A stretch of 64,000 nt of DNA from CAWBBA01 sp963741625 (lineage in GTDB: Bacteria; Desulfobacterota; Desulfomonilia; Desulfomonilales; Desulfomonilaceae), in contig CAVUIT010000014.1 in NCBI GenBank assembly GCA_963741625.1, forward strand, positions 558,001 through 622,000, written 5' to 3'. Position numbers and translations under genes: made by a program. Position 1 is the first letter of the stretch. Every line of letters starts with the position of its first letter. Positions 28,022-37,393 of the stretch are shown one piece after another. The notes under the pieces are model-generated. The model did no database searches. It was not told where the DNA came from and saw only the letters and a list, made by a program, of their open reading frames with translations.

Positions 28022-28856
28022 TTCAGTATTAGTAAGTATTCCTGCGCGATTGGCCGGTGACGTCGATTGCGAGAACCTCGTCGTCCGTTCGGGGAGTTGC
28101 GACGAGATCGCAAGCGCATATAAGACTTTGGGCGATCGAGTGGAGGGTGTAGAGCTGGAGGGTCTGGAAGAAGATCTGTCCAGTTTGTCAGCCCTTCCAT
28201 TGGGGCTTCCGGTTCGGGTCAAACTGCATCCGGGGGATGCTCCCCATCTTTACACCAACACTTGGCTTGCTGATCGGTTCTCCCTCGAGGTCCTGATGGA
28301 CGTGGATAAAGGGCTCCTACATGGGGCTAAAATCGCCACGTCAACTATGGTCCCTGTTACGGTGAACCTCGAAGAGGTGTCCGATACCGGCGAGCTGATG
28401 TCTGTCCTTGACTATTATTTGCACGATACGCACGTGCAGGTTCCGGTGGAGTTTTTCCATTCCATGATCACTGCCTGTCTGAGAGGAGAGACTGTGTCGT
28501 TGCTGGACATCTATCCCGAATCTCCGGTCGAATTTCTCCATGTTGACGAATCGGGGAGGGTTTCGGCTTCTGCCAGGCTTGCCCGCGCGGGCAGGTTCTT
28601 GGGCACTATTTCAGGCGGTTTGAAGATTGATGAAGAGTCTCAGCTTTACAAAGACCTGCTGCATCGCAAGAAGAACCTTGTCTTGTCCGGTTCCACATGT
28701 GTCTCCTGCGAGGGGTTCGATCTATGTGAGGGCTACTTGCGTTTTGTTGATACGAACTTTGACTGCGATCCCTTCCTGGAAGTTTTTAGTGCGATAAAAG
28801 CCACGGCAAAAGAAATCGCGGATGACCTTGCAAAAGCCGAAGAGCTTGGGGAGTAA
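28014..28856 (+). CDS. SPASM-like partner protein lacking the radical SAM motif
   Basis: A 280-residue protein translationally coupled to the radical SAM gene before it and followed after 3 bp by the next one. It has no CxxxCxxC motif anywhere. Its C-terminus reads CVSCEGFDLCEGYLRFVDTNFDC, the cysteine spacing of an auxiliary-cluster (SPASM-like) domain, preceded by the SPASM-like hairpin HVDESGRVSASARLARAGRFLGTI. It looks like a degenerate radical SAM homologue or a substrate-binding partner. Such partners act as leader-recognition or scaffold subunits in some modified-peptide systems. Function is inferred from context only. Confidence 0.6.
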   Translation: MSNSVLVSIPARLAGDVDCENLVVRSGSCDEIASAYKTLGDRVEGVELEGLEEDLSSLSALPLGLPVRVKLHPGDAPHLYTNTWLADRFSLEVLMDVDKGLLHGAKIATSTMVPVTVNLEEVSDTGELMSVLDYYLHDTHVQVPVEFFHSMITACLRGETVSLLDIYPESPVEFLHVDESGRVSASARLARAGRFLGTISGGLKIDEESQLYKDLLHRKKNLVLSGSTCVSCEGFDLCEGYLRFVDTNFDCDPFLEVFSAIKATAKEIADDLAKAEELGE

Positions 28857-28859
28857 GAT

Positions 28860-31119
28860 ATGTTTGGCCCTCAAGTGAGCATAATATTTGTGCCTACGTT
28901 CAATTGTAATTGTAATTGTGCATACTGTTTTGAACCAAGAAGCCACGAAAGCATTTCTCTCGAAGACTTGTCAACCGTTTTCAGCCGAGTATCTTCATAT
29001 CTTGCCGGTTCCGGGGTCAGGCAGGTTGATGTGTACTGGCAGGGCGGCGAAGTTATGGTTCTCTCTCCCGAGTGGTGTTTGGAAGCAGGCCGCTCGATAA
29101 AATCATTGATGTCGAATCACAATCTGAAAGTTAAACATTTTCTGCAAACCAACCTTATGGATTACGAGCCGGTTTGGGACCCGGTAATCTGGGAACTGTT
29201 CGACGGAACATTAGGCTCATCGTTGGATTATCCCAATGTGCACCGGAAATTCCGCGGCTTGTCCGGACACTCGTATAATGCGCACTGGGCGGACAAGTTC
29301 AGGCTGGCTGTCTCCAGAGGTCTGAATGTGAGCGTAATATCCGTTCCGAACCAGGAAACTCTGTCACTGGCCCCTTCGGATTTTTACCGATATTACGCCG
29401 ATGAACTGGGCTTAAAAAGCATTCAATTGAATACGCCATTTGCCGCGGGACCGGCTTCTCAACTTGGCGGATGAACTCTTCTTGGACCCTGTGAGGCTCG
29501 GGGATTTCTTGGTCGGTCTGCTTGACGTTTATTTCTCAAAGGACGATGGAGTGCGGATAGATCCTTACGAAGGGATCGTTGAGCGAATAACGTTGGGCGA
29601 CGCGGCAGCCAAGGTACCGTGTTTCTTCTGCGCTAACTGCGTAAGCGGCTTTTTCTGTGTGGGACCCGCAGGTGAAGTGGGCCAGTGCGATGCATGGTTG
29701 GGCTCCTATCCTGACAGAAATTTCGGGAATCTCCTTGAGTGCGATGATCTGGGCAAGCTGTTGACTTCACCGGCAAGGATGAAACTCGCCGCGAGAACCG
29801 CCAATTTAATACGTAACTCCGAATGCCTTGATTGCCAATACTTCTCCCTTTGCAGCGGCGGCTGTCCTGTGAGGACCATGAGCGCCAAAGGGAGCCCCGA
29901 CCACCCGGATCCATATTGCGAGACCTACAAGAAGGTTTTCGGCTTCATTGAAGACCATGTTCGCACCAACCCAAAGAAGTGGCACGGATGGGCCAGCCAG
30001 CCCGAGGAGAAATCCCGGTCACTGGTATGGGGATGGCCTGAACCGGGGGCTGTAGTATTTTCGAGCTTCGAGTGCACGAACAATTGCATTTTCTGTGCGC
30101 CGGCATACGACAGGAGCAAGAATCCACCGGACTTGGACAAAGAGATATTCGATTTCATTGCAGAGTCCAGCCGTTCAGGAATCAAGACCCTTTTCTTTAC
30201 AGGCGCGGGTGAGCCGACTCTCAACCCATCACTTGTGGATTACGTTCGTTTCGCCAAAGAGAACGGAATAGACAACCTTTACATGTTTACGAACGGATAC
30301 GGCATAACGGAAGAGTTGGTTTTATCGCTTACAGATGCGGGTATGAAGAATTTTTGGGTTTCCCTGCATGGGCTCGGGGAGACACATGACCGAATTGTCA
30401 GGAGAAAAGGGAGCTTTGTCGAAGCTTACAGGGCTGTCAGCATCATAAATGACATTTCACCCGAGCGCCTTAGCGTAAATACGTGCCTCAACGCCCTGAA
30501 TTTGGACCAGATTGAGTGGCTCATGGAGAAAATCCTGGGATTTGCTAACACCACTGCTCACTGTCTCTGCCTGCCCGAATGGGATGGAAACGCTTATGTA
30601 AACAGACGCCAAATGTGCCGCCTGGCGCCGCTCAAGCAAAAACTCACTGCCATAACGTCCCGGGAATATCCGCTGACAATTCTGGACAATGTTCCGTACT
30701 GTATTGCCCCTCACCTGCCCCATATTGGCAATTGCCGGAATGAAGTGCGCATCAAGCGGAGAGAATCCGATGACATGGTGAGCAATGCGGACAACATGGG
30801 GCACAATGACACACCTAAAGCCTGCCTGGAAGCCCGTTGCGAACATATAGACGAATGCGTGGGTGTGGACCGCCGTTACCTGGAAGAGTACGGTGACGAG
30901 GAGCTAAGGCAATGGTTCACCGCAGAGGTCGCGGAGATCGCAGAGAATTCTGGTAGCCGGGTCCAACTCAAAGTAGCGCTGGCGTCCCTGCCGGCGAATC
31001 ACGAACGATCGGCACAGAGGCCGGTCCTACCCCTGCCGGTCAACGTTCAGAACCGCCCCACAAGTGTAAATTCCAGGCCCGGCCTGCCGTCAATCGGGCA
31101 GATGTTGCGTTCCAGATAG
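28860..31119 (+). CDS. Tandem double radical SAM protein (rSAM-SPASM-rSAM), one frame break
   Basis: About 750 residues after bridging a break near 29450 (reading NTPFAAGPRDRLLNLADELF). The first radical SAM domain starts at the N-terminus with CNCNCAYC (Cys16, Cys20, Cys23) and WQGGEVM, followed by SPASM cysteines (CFFCANCVSGFFC, and SECLDCQYFSLCSGGC). A second complete radical SAM domain begins near residue 400 with ECTNNCIFC and FTGAGEPTLN, and ends with CxxxxCEHIDECVGVDRRYLEEYG. The second half lies in one uninterrupted frame with the first SPASM, so the fusion is real. Two active sites in one chain, coupled to the preceding SPASM-like gene by 3 bp, suggest sequential chemistry on one peptide. 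The last 30 or so residues overlap a repeat fragment and a convergent gene. Confidence 0.87.
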
Positions 31120-31487
31120 GCTGCCACAGGAAACAGAGGACACGTGTTCCCCGGAACGAGGAACCTGGGGAGCTTCGCATCGAGAAGGTCGGATTTCCCT
31201 TCACCGAATTGTTTGGCTAACAGGGGTTCCCCGGTAACAGGCTGATTAGGGTTCAAAGGTATTTTGATGTTCCGTATCTGGCTGGTACGCTCACACACGA
31301 CAATTATGTTTTGCACGTTGCGGGCCTCGTCTTGAGCGTCTGATCCTTGGACAAAACGCTCCCTGAATCCGCATGAACGGCAGAAGACTTCCAATAGCTC
31401 ACCCTCCGGCAATGCCGGGGTATAAGCCGACAACACCAGTATGGCGGCTAACAGCAGGATCGCGTTGCTTGACTTCCCTGGGGTCAT
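31047..31487 (-). CDS. Small exported cysteine-containing protein
   Basis: About 146 residues from the ATG at 31487, which has GGAGAGGTAAGG before it; an upstream in-frame start at 31562 is less likely. The N-terminus is a signal peptide (AILLLAAILVLSAYTPA). The mature part contains CRSCGF, a later VCERTSQ, and NTCPLF and NICPIDGRPG, suggesting a zinc-ribbon-like or disulfide fold. I do not recognise it. It overlaps the 3' end of the double radical SAM gene tail to tail by 73 bp. Confidence 0.65.
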   Translation of the reverse strand: MTPGKSSNAILLLAAILVLSAYTPALPEGELLEVFCRSCGFRERFVQGSDAQDEARNVQNIIVVCERTSQIRNIKIPLNPNQPVTGEPLLAKQFGEGKSDLLDAKLPRFLVPGNTCPLFPVAAYLERNICPIDGRPGLEFTLVGRF

Positions 31488-31615
31488 ATCCTTACCTCTC
31501 CGGAACCCATGCAATGGCCCACTTGCACCGGAATGCATAGTAAGAGAGAGCCAAAAAATCAAGCGCTTTCTGAAGACTGAGCATACTCAGTCGCGGGCAA
31601 AATCCCTGTTCGCGT

Positions 31616-31694
31616 GTCATTGCGAGGAGAGAAACGACGAAGCAATCTCGGCTTTAGCCCCAAAGCAGATTGCTTCGTTCCCGCTCGCAATGAC
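31616..31694. repeat. MITE-like inverted-repeat element
   Basis: The left end GTCATTGCGAGGAG and right end CTCGCAATGAC form an inverted repeat, with AAGCAATCTC and AGATTGCTTCG nested inside. The left part recurs at 9739-9772, and a related fragment starts at 58685. It resembles non-autonomous palindromic elements common in this group of bacteria. Confidence 0.85.
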
Positions 31695-33130
31695 AATCTT
31701 CTGCCACCCCAAGCTCATCGATTACTGACCACTGCCGTTTGTTCTTGACCATGATACGACGCTGTTGTATGTCTTAACATAATGGAAAATAAGGTTTTTT
31801 GCCGTCTACTAACTTCATCCGGTTTGCATTTTCAGGGAAACTGACCCATGCAGGGGGCGGTTAAAGACATATCTGATCCAGGACGAGCCAGAAGCGTCCC
31901 GTAGGCTGCGCTTCGAGGTAATACAATGAGGTTGTTATGCCGACAATGCCATGATGAAGCCGCTATGATCTACACTCGTGTACTCCAACGGGGATGTAAA
32001 GGCGTGCAGAGCCCGATGGACAATCACTCGAATAGGCGTGTCAATATGCGGACGGAAAACCAAGACCCCGAATGCTTATGCCGACGCGTCTGAACTGTTA
32101 TTCGCGGGAAGAGGAACTGCAATATGGATAAAGGTGGTCGAGGCAGAGCAAAGACCCAGATGGCGCTTCAGGTTCGCGTACGAATTTCACGACAGGTCGG
32201 CACTGCCGTTGGTGCCACGCGGCCCACGGTTTTCGCTCCCGCCTTGAAGATACCTCGAGAGATTCGCGCAGGACAAGGCTATCGGCGTCCGCTGGCGTAC
32301 TACGATTTCCACTATAGGCGTGACGTCGCACCGATGCTGGACCACCTCGCAGCCGTGAATTTGATCATGATCAAAGCGTAATCGTCGGGTGTGGGCACAC
32401 GACGGACAATTTCTAACACGCCTGCAACAATGCAATATGACCAAGAGCAATCGGAATCATAGACCGAAGTATCTCCGGAGCAATCCTCTTTCGGCAAACC
32501 CGTAAAGGGCAAGTATGGGGAACCGCAGTCAACATGTGACGGGCCTTGCTTTCGCTCACGATGATCCTGAGGGCCAGAAGAAGATGATCTCCGGTGGTTT
32601 CTCCAATGAGCGCAGGAATGGGGCTATTTAAGTGCGATCTTGAAGCAGGATTTTCATTCAAACAGCGTACGACTAGCTGAATTACTGCAGGCAACGTGTG
32701 AAGAGACAGGTTTCTCAGTTTTTGGTGGACGGGAGTTCCATATACTGGACAGGGAGTTCTCGCCGGACCGTCAAACTGGCCTATCGCAATCATGCGCATG
32801 CTCCGAAAAGAGAACGATTCCATCATGCACGATGAATATCGCAACAAAGACAAGGTGGATGCCGATCTCAATGCCTGAAGCCGACGGCGCAGCCCAAGGG
32901 GCTATGAAAGACAGCGATGTTGTCACATAGCCCGTCCCAAGTTAGGCGCTGCCGCTGATCCATCCCGTTAGATGACTTTCACGAACATTGCAGACCTCAG
33001 ACGACGGTAGGTTGAGCCATTAACAGATTTGTCAAGCTTGGTGCAGTGCTCGAACCAGGCCCGACACAGAGCGGCGCAGTCCCGAGTCCCCCCTGGAGGC
33101 CTCCCCGCCAGCGGAAACCCCGGAGACATC
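31695..33130. other. Long intergenic region with no supported gene
   Basis: About 1.4 kb with only short, non-motif reading frames on both strands (for example minus 32413-32871 and plus 32124-32381). I see no RNA gene, tandem repeat or recognisable gene remnant. Base composition looks mixed, so it may be degraded accessory DNA. Confidence 0.4.
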
Positions 33131-33156
33131 GACAGGCAAGATGCCTGTCCCACCAA
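33131..33156. repeat. Single-arm copy of the 26-bp repeat
   Basis: Identical over 26 bp to the right arm of the inverted repeat at 15665-15690. It lies in the 3' flank of the dxr gene and could serve as a terminator hairpin. Confidence 0.85.
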
Positions 33157-33194
33157 TCGGACTTCAGATCGGATAAGAAACTCCGTCAGTTAAG

Positions 33195-34355
33195 CTATAC
33201 TCCCCATCGCCTACGGACCGGCCTGACCACCTCTTCGTGAAATGCCACGATCTCGTCGAGACTTTCCACGGGATGCGAGGGGATTGTATCCAGAGACTCG
33301 AGCACTATCCGAGATATGTAAGAAAATGGGATTTTGTCAGCCAGGAACAGTTCCACCGCAACTTCATCCGCAGCGTTCAGAATTATCGGCGCACTGGCTC
33401 CACCATCTTCCAATGCCTGGTAAGCGGCCTTCAAAAGCGGAAATTTGTCCATGTCCGGCTCTCGGAATGTCAGTGAGCCAAGTTCGGGGAAACTCACGGG
33501 CAAGGTCCCCGAGGCAATGCGCTGCGGGAACGCGAGGGCATAACTTATGGGAATGCGCATGTCCGTGGCTCCAAGCTGAGCCAGGATAGAGCCGTCCTCG
33601 AACTCGACCATGGAATGCACAATGCTCTGCGGATGAATTACGACCTCGATCTTCGAGGCCGGCACATCGAATAGCCACCTGGCTTCTATCACTTCCAACC
33701 CTTTGTTCATAAGGGTCGCGGAATCGACCGTGACTTTGGGGCCCATCTTCCAGCGCGGGTGGCGGAGTGCCTGCTCTCTCGTGACCTTGTTCATATCGGA
33801 TAAGGGCAAATCACGAAAAGGGCCACCGGACGCGGTGAGGATTATCCTCCTGATCTCCGCGTCGGCATTGCCTCTGAGGCATTGGAATATTGCAGACTGT
33901 TCCGAGTCCACAGGCAGAAGCGTCACTCCGCGCTCCCGCACGGTGTCCATGAAGAGTCGGCCCGCCATCACCAGCACCTCTTTGGTCGCCAGGGCCACAT
34001 CCTTGCCCGCTTCGACCGCTGCAAAGGTAGGACTCAAGCCAGTGCTGCCAGGTAGCCCGCCAACGACAAGATCAATATCCGGTGCTGTTGCGGCTTTGGT
34101 GAGGCCATCCGCTGAATGTCCGATCCACAGAGGTTCCGAATAATCTTCCAGACGGCGCCTCAATTCTTCCGCGGCCGTTTCCGTGCCGCAGGCCACGATA
34201 GAAGGACGAAACTCCCTGACCTGCCGCTGCAAAAGATCGACGTTGGAACCTGCTGCAAGCGCGGAAATCCTGAACAGTTCAGGGTGAAGACGCACTATTT
34301 CAAGGGTTTGAATTCCGATGGAGCCTGTGGAGCCGAGGACGGATAGGCCCTTCAT
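33195..34355 (-). CDS. dxr: 1-deoxy-D-xylulose 5-phosphate reductoisomerase
   Basis: A 386-residue NADPH-dependent enzyme of the MEP isoprenoid pathway (DXP to MEP). The N-terminal dinucleotide motif GSTGSIG, the catalytic loop around PVDSEQSAIFQCL and the GGPFRDLP segment are all present, and the length matches the family. The start ATG overlaps the cdsA stop by 4 bp (ATGA), so it is the last gene of the translation/lipid operon. The rseP gene that often follows dxr is not here. It is intact. Confidence 0.97.
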   Translation of the reverse strand: MKGLSVLGSTGSIGIQTLEIVRLHPELFRISALAAGSNVDLLQRQVREFRPSIVACGTETAAEELRRRLEDYSEPLWIGHSADGLTKAATAPDIDLVVGGLPGSTGLSPTFAAVEAGKDVALATKEVLVMAGRLFMDTVRERGVTLLPVDSEQSAIFQCLRGNADAEIRRIILTASGGPFRDLPLSDMNKVTREQALRHPRWKMGPKVTVDSATLMNKGLEVIEARWLFDVPASKIEVVIHPQSIVHSMVEFEDGSILAQLGATDMRIPISYALAFPQRIASGTLPVSFPELGSLTFREPDMDKFPLLKAAYQALEDGGASAPIILNAADEVAVELFLADKIPFSYISRIVLESLDTIPSHPVESLDEIVAFHEEVVRPVRRRWGV

Positions 34356-35163
34356 CGTGGTATCGCGTGGCCGGCAAGAATGAGAAAGTAAAAAGCCGTC
34401 GGGAATGCCAGGATGAGGCTGTCAGCCCTATCCATCACCCCGCCGTGCCCCGGCAGCACCGAGCCAAAATCCTTAATAGCCAGCCGCCTCTTGACAGCAG
34501 AGGCGCAGAGATCGCCGAAGGGGCCTGCAACAGCCAACAACAGGGTCAATTGTGCGAGAATCCAGAGGGCTGGGAGGTCGGGCTGCACAAGCTTCATAAT
34601 TAGCATACCCACGAAATTGCCTCCCACGCCGCCGACCAGCCCTCGATGGTCTTGGAGGGGCTCACCTTTGCCGAGAAACGATGTTTTCCTGCATACTTCC
34701 CCGCGAAATACGCGCCGGCATCTCCGAGGCAAACCACCACGAGAACAAAGAATACCCATGCAATGCCCGATTCCAGCTTTCCGAGAAGAATGGCATGGCA
34801 GAGCGGGACCACGGCGTACGCGGGGGCAAAGATCATCTGACCAACGGATTCCACCGTATTTTCAATTACATTATATAGGAGCAGGTGCAGTAAGACCACG
34901 ACAAGCGGGAACCAGACGAGAACCGCCGGGACTGCCTTGTAAGGAAAGACGTAAAAGGCCGCGACAATGGCGAGTCCGAGCAGCAGGGTCAACTGTGGCC
35001 TCGGAAAGCCCTTCAGGCCGGGCAGGCTCCGTGAAAGCTCCCACACAGCTATTCCGGAAAATAAAGCGACCAAGAAGGCAAGCCCTTCCACACGCCCCCA
35101 GATCAGGGCGGGCACAATGATCGCTAAAGCCACCGCAGCGGTTATGATCCGAGTCAGCAACAT
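34352..35163 (-). CDS. cdsA: Phosphatidate cytidylyltransferase, one frame break
   Basis: A polytopic membrane enzyme making CDP-diacylglycerol from phosphatidate and CTP. Frame is lost near 34632. Adding one C there (GAGGGCCTGG) restores SPSKTIEGLVGGVGG, the expected family segment. The signature SAVKRRLAIKDFGSVLPGHG followed by GVMDRADS is intact in the second half. The total, about 270 residues, is normal for CdsA. Since this enzyme is essential and the flanking genes are clean, the break is almost certainly a sequence error. It lies between uppS and dxr with overlapping stop/start codons. Confidence 0.95.
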
Positions 35164-35990
35164 CAGGAAACCTTCTCTCCGGCGTCGATCTGTTCAGAAA
35201 TCAGACCGAATCTCCTTTGCCTCGACCGGTAGGCTTCTATTGCCTGCATGAAAGCCTGATCGTCGAAATCGGGCCAGAGCGTTGGTGTAAAGTATAATTC
35301 CGCGTACGCCACTTGCCATAAGAGAAAGTTGCTTATGCGCAATTCCCCTCCGGTTCTTATCAGGAGGTCCGGGTCAGGAAGTCCCGCGGTGTCCAGAAAC
35401 CCCCCAAACTCTTCCTCAGTCACGTCCGTTTCATTCAAAATCCCGGTGTCGACGGCACGAGCAATCTTCAGGGCCGCGTTGACGATATCCTGTCTCCCGC
35501 CGTAAGAAAGCGCTATGTTGAGAACCATGGACTTGTTGGCGCTGGTCTTTGCTTTGGCAGCCTCTATCTTGGTGATCAGAGTTGCAGGTAGACGGTTCAA
35601 TTGGCCGATGGTTTTCAGGCGTATGTCATTGGAGTGGATCTCTTCCAGTTCGGAATCCAAGAACTGGGAGAGCAGCTTCATGAGGCCCGACACCTCGCTC
35701 CTGGGGCGCTGCCAGTTCTCTGTAGAGAACGCATAGAGTGTGAGGTACGCTATGCCGTTGCGCCGACAGAATTCCACGGCCCGCCGAACAGACTTGGCCC
35801 CCTGTCGATGGCCTTCCAGACGCGGTAGCATCCGGCGGTGTGCCCATCGGCCGTTGCCGTCCATGATAATTGCAACGTGGCGGGGGAAATCGGAGGGAGG
35901 ATCCAGGGGTGAGGGCAACGGGTTCTCCTGAGAAGAAAGCAAAATCGAATCGGTCGAATGTGCAGAACCAGAATTTTGATCCAGCGGCAA
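35163..35990 (-). CDS. uppS: Undecaprenyl/isoprenyl diphosphate synthase
   Basis: A 275-residue cis-prenyltransferase that extends farnesyl diphosphate to the lipid carrier for cell-wall synthesis. The signature HVAIIMDGNGRWAHRR, with the catalytic Asp, is near residue 38, and LLIRTGGELRISNFLLWQ appears late in the sequence. The N-terminal 35 residues are longer than usual and could start further in. It sits in the standard operon, its stop sharing one base with the cdsA start. Confidence 0.96.
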   Translation of the reverse strand: MPLDQNSGSAHSTDSILLSSQENPLPSPLDPPSDFPRHVAIIMDGNGRWAHRRMLPRLEGHRQGAKSVRRAVEFCRRNGIAYLTLYAFSTENWQRPRSEVSGLMKLLSQFLDSELEEIHSNDIRLKTIGQLNRLPATLITKIEAAKAKTSANKSMVLNIALSYGGRQDIVNAALKIARAVDTGILNETDVTEEEFGGFLDTAGLPDPDLLIRTGGELRISNFLLWQVAYAELYFTPTLWPDFDDQAFMQAIEAYRSRQRRFGLISEQIDAGEKVS

Positions 35991-36021
35991 AATCTTACCG
36001 TTGGGGATTGGGAGCGAAGGC

Positions 36022-36579
36022 CTAAATCTCCATGATCTCGCTTTCTTTCTCGGCTACTATAGTGTCAAGCTTTGCAATGGCCTCATCCGTGGTCTTCTGA
36101 ACGCGTTCTTGAGCCTTATGGAGATCGTCCTCTGATATTTCTTTCCCCTTCTTCATCTCCTTGAGCAACTCGTTGGAGTCACGTCTATGGTTACGGACCT
36201 GCACCTTGAATTCCTCTCCCATCTTCTTGACGATCTTGACCAATTCCTTGCGTCTCTCAGCGGTGAGAGGGGGAAGCACAATCCGAACCACCTTGCCGTC
36301 GTTCATTGGTGTCAGGCCCAATTCTGATTTCAGAATTGCTTTCTCAATGTCTGGGACGGCATGAGAATCCCATGGCTGAATCACTATTTGACGGGCCTCG
36401 GGAATGGACAGAGTGGCCAATTGATTTATTGGAGTAGAACTTCCGTAGTAATCCACCATGAGTCCATCCAGGAGGGCCAGTGACGCTCTTCCCGTGCGTA
36501 TCCGTCTGAGGTCCTTCTGGAGGGCCTCAATCGACTTGTCCATGGTGGCTTTCGTTTCAGCATACAGATCGTCGATCAT
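36022..36579 (-). CDS. frr: Ribosome recycling factor
   Basis: A 185-residue protein that, with EF-G, splits post-termination ribosomes. It reads MIDDLYAETKATMDKSIEAL and has the conserved domain-I motifs RIRTGRASLALLDG and, later, VRNHRRDSN. The ATG at 36579 is chosen over an ATG five codons upstream because an AGAAGGAACC ribosome-binding site fits it. It is the usual neighbour of pyrH and uppS. Confidence 0.97.
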   Translation of the reverse strand: MIDDLYAETKATMDKSIEALQKDLRRIRTGRASLALLDGLMVDYYGSSTPINQLATLSIPEARQIVIQPWDSHAVPDIEKAILKSELGLTPMNDGKVVRIVLPPLTAERRKELVKIVKKMGEEFKVQVRNHRRDSNELLKEMKKGKEISEDDLHKAQERVQKTTDEAIAKLDTIVAEKESEIMEI

Positions 36580-36672
36580 GGTTCCTTCTCGCAAATTTTA
36601 CTGTGACCTTGCCACAGCTTCTTTGTCAGTGTGCCTCTTTGTCTGCTGTTCCGAATCCCTGCACCCTTCGCC

Positions 36673-37389
36673 TTAGCTTATGATGGTGCCCACTTTTTCA
36701 CCCGAAAGGGCCTTTAGTATATTTCCAGCCTCATGAAGGTTCAGGACTATTGTCGGAATACTTTTCCGGCTCAGTATTTCAATACAAGCTGCATCGACTA
36801 CGCCAAGCCTTCTGTCCAGGACCTCCTGGGGGCTGATAGATTCAAAGAAGGTTGCGTCAGGATGCTTTCTGGGATCTTTATCGAAAACACCCTCAACCTG
36901 AGTTGCCTTGACCATCACTTTAGCGTCTATTTCCACTGCTCTGAGAGCAGCGGCGGAATCGGTCGTAAAACATGGGTTGCCTGTTCCACCTGCAAAAATC
37001 ACAACTACTCCACCCTGAACGTAATCCAGAGCCCGCTCCCTTTCAAAGGGTTCAATGAAAGACCCTACGGGGAAGGCCGACATCGCCTTGGCCGACACAC
37101 CAGCGGCCTCGATGGCCCAGCGAAGCGCCATAGAGTTAAGACATGTTGCGATCATTCCCATCTGATCGCCGACCAGAGTTGGAACCCCCACCGAAGCAGC
37201 ATCCGAACCCCGCAGAAAGTTTCCGCCTCCTACAACTACACCCAGTTCGTGTCCTTGGTGATGGGCCTGAGCGATTTCATTAGCGATCCAGGCGATCTTG
37301 GTGGGGTCAAGACCATGACCGCGCTCACCCGCGAGGGCTTCGCCTGATATCTTCAGCAGCGCTCGGCCGTATCCTTTGGACGCTGCCAT
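36673..37389 (-). CDS. pyrH: UMP kinase
   Basis: A 238-residue UMP kinase of the amino-acid-kinase fold, converting UMP to UDP. The N-terminus ALLKISGEALAG and the GGGNFLRG and GTGNPCFTTD segments match bacterial PyrH. It directly follows tsf, as in many genomes, and precedes frr after 94 bp. Confidence 0.97.
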   Translation of the reverse strand: MAASKGYGRALLKISGEALAGERGHGLDPTKIAWIANEIAQAHHQGHELGVVVGGGNFLRGSDAASVGVPTLVGDQMGMIATCLNSMALRWAIEAAGVSAKAMSAFPVGSFIEPFERERALDYVQGGVVVIFAGGTGNPCFTTDSAAALRAVEIDAKVMVKATQVEGVFDKDPRKHPDATFFESISPQEVLDRRLGVVDAACIEILSRKSIPTIVLNLHEAGNILKALSGEKVGTIIS

Positions 37390-37393
37390 GCAA

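Noticed and set aside
32413..32871. A 152-codon minus-strand frame in the long gap
   Set aside because: No ribosome-binding site, no motif and overlapping open frames on the other strand of similar length.
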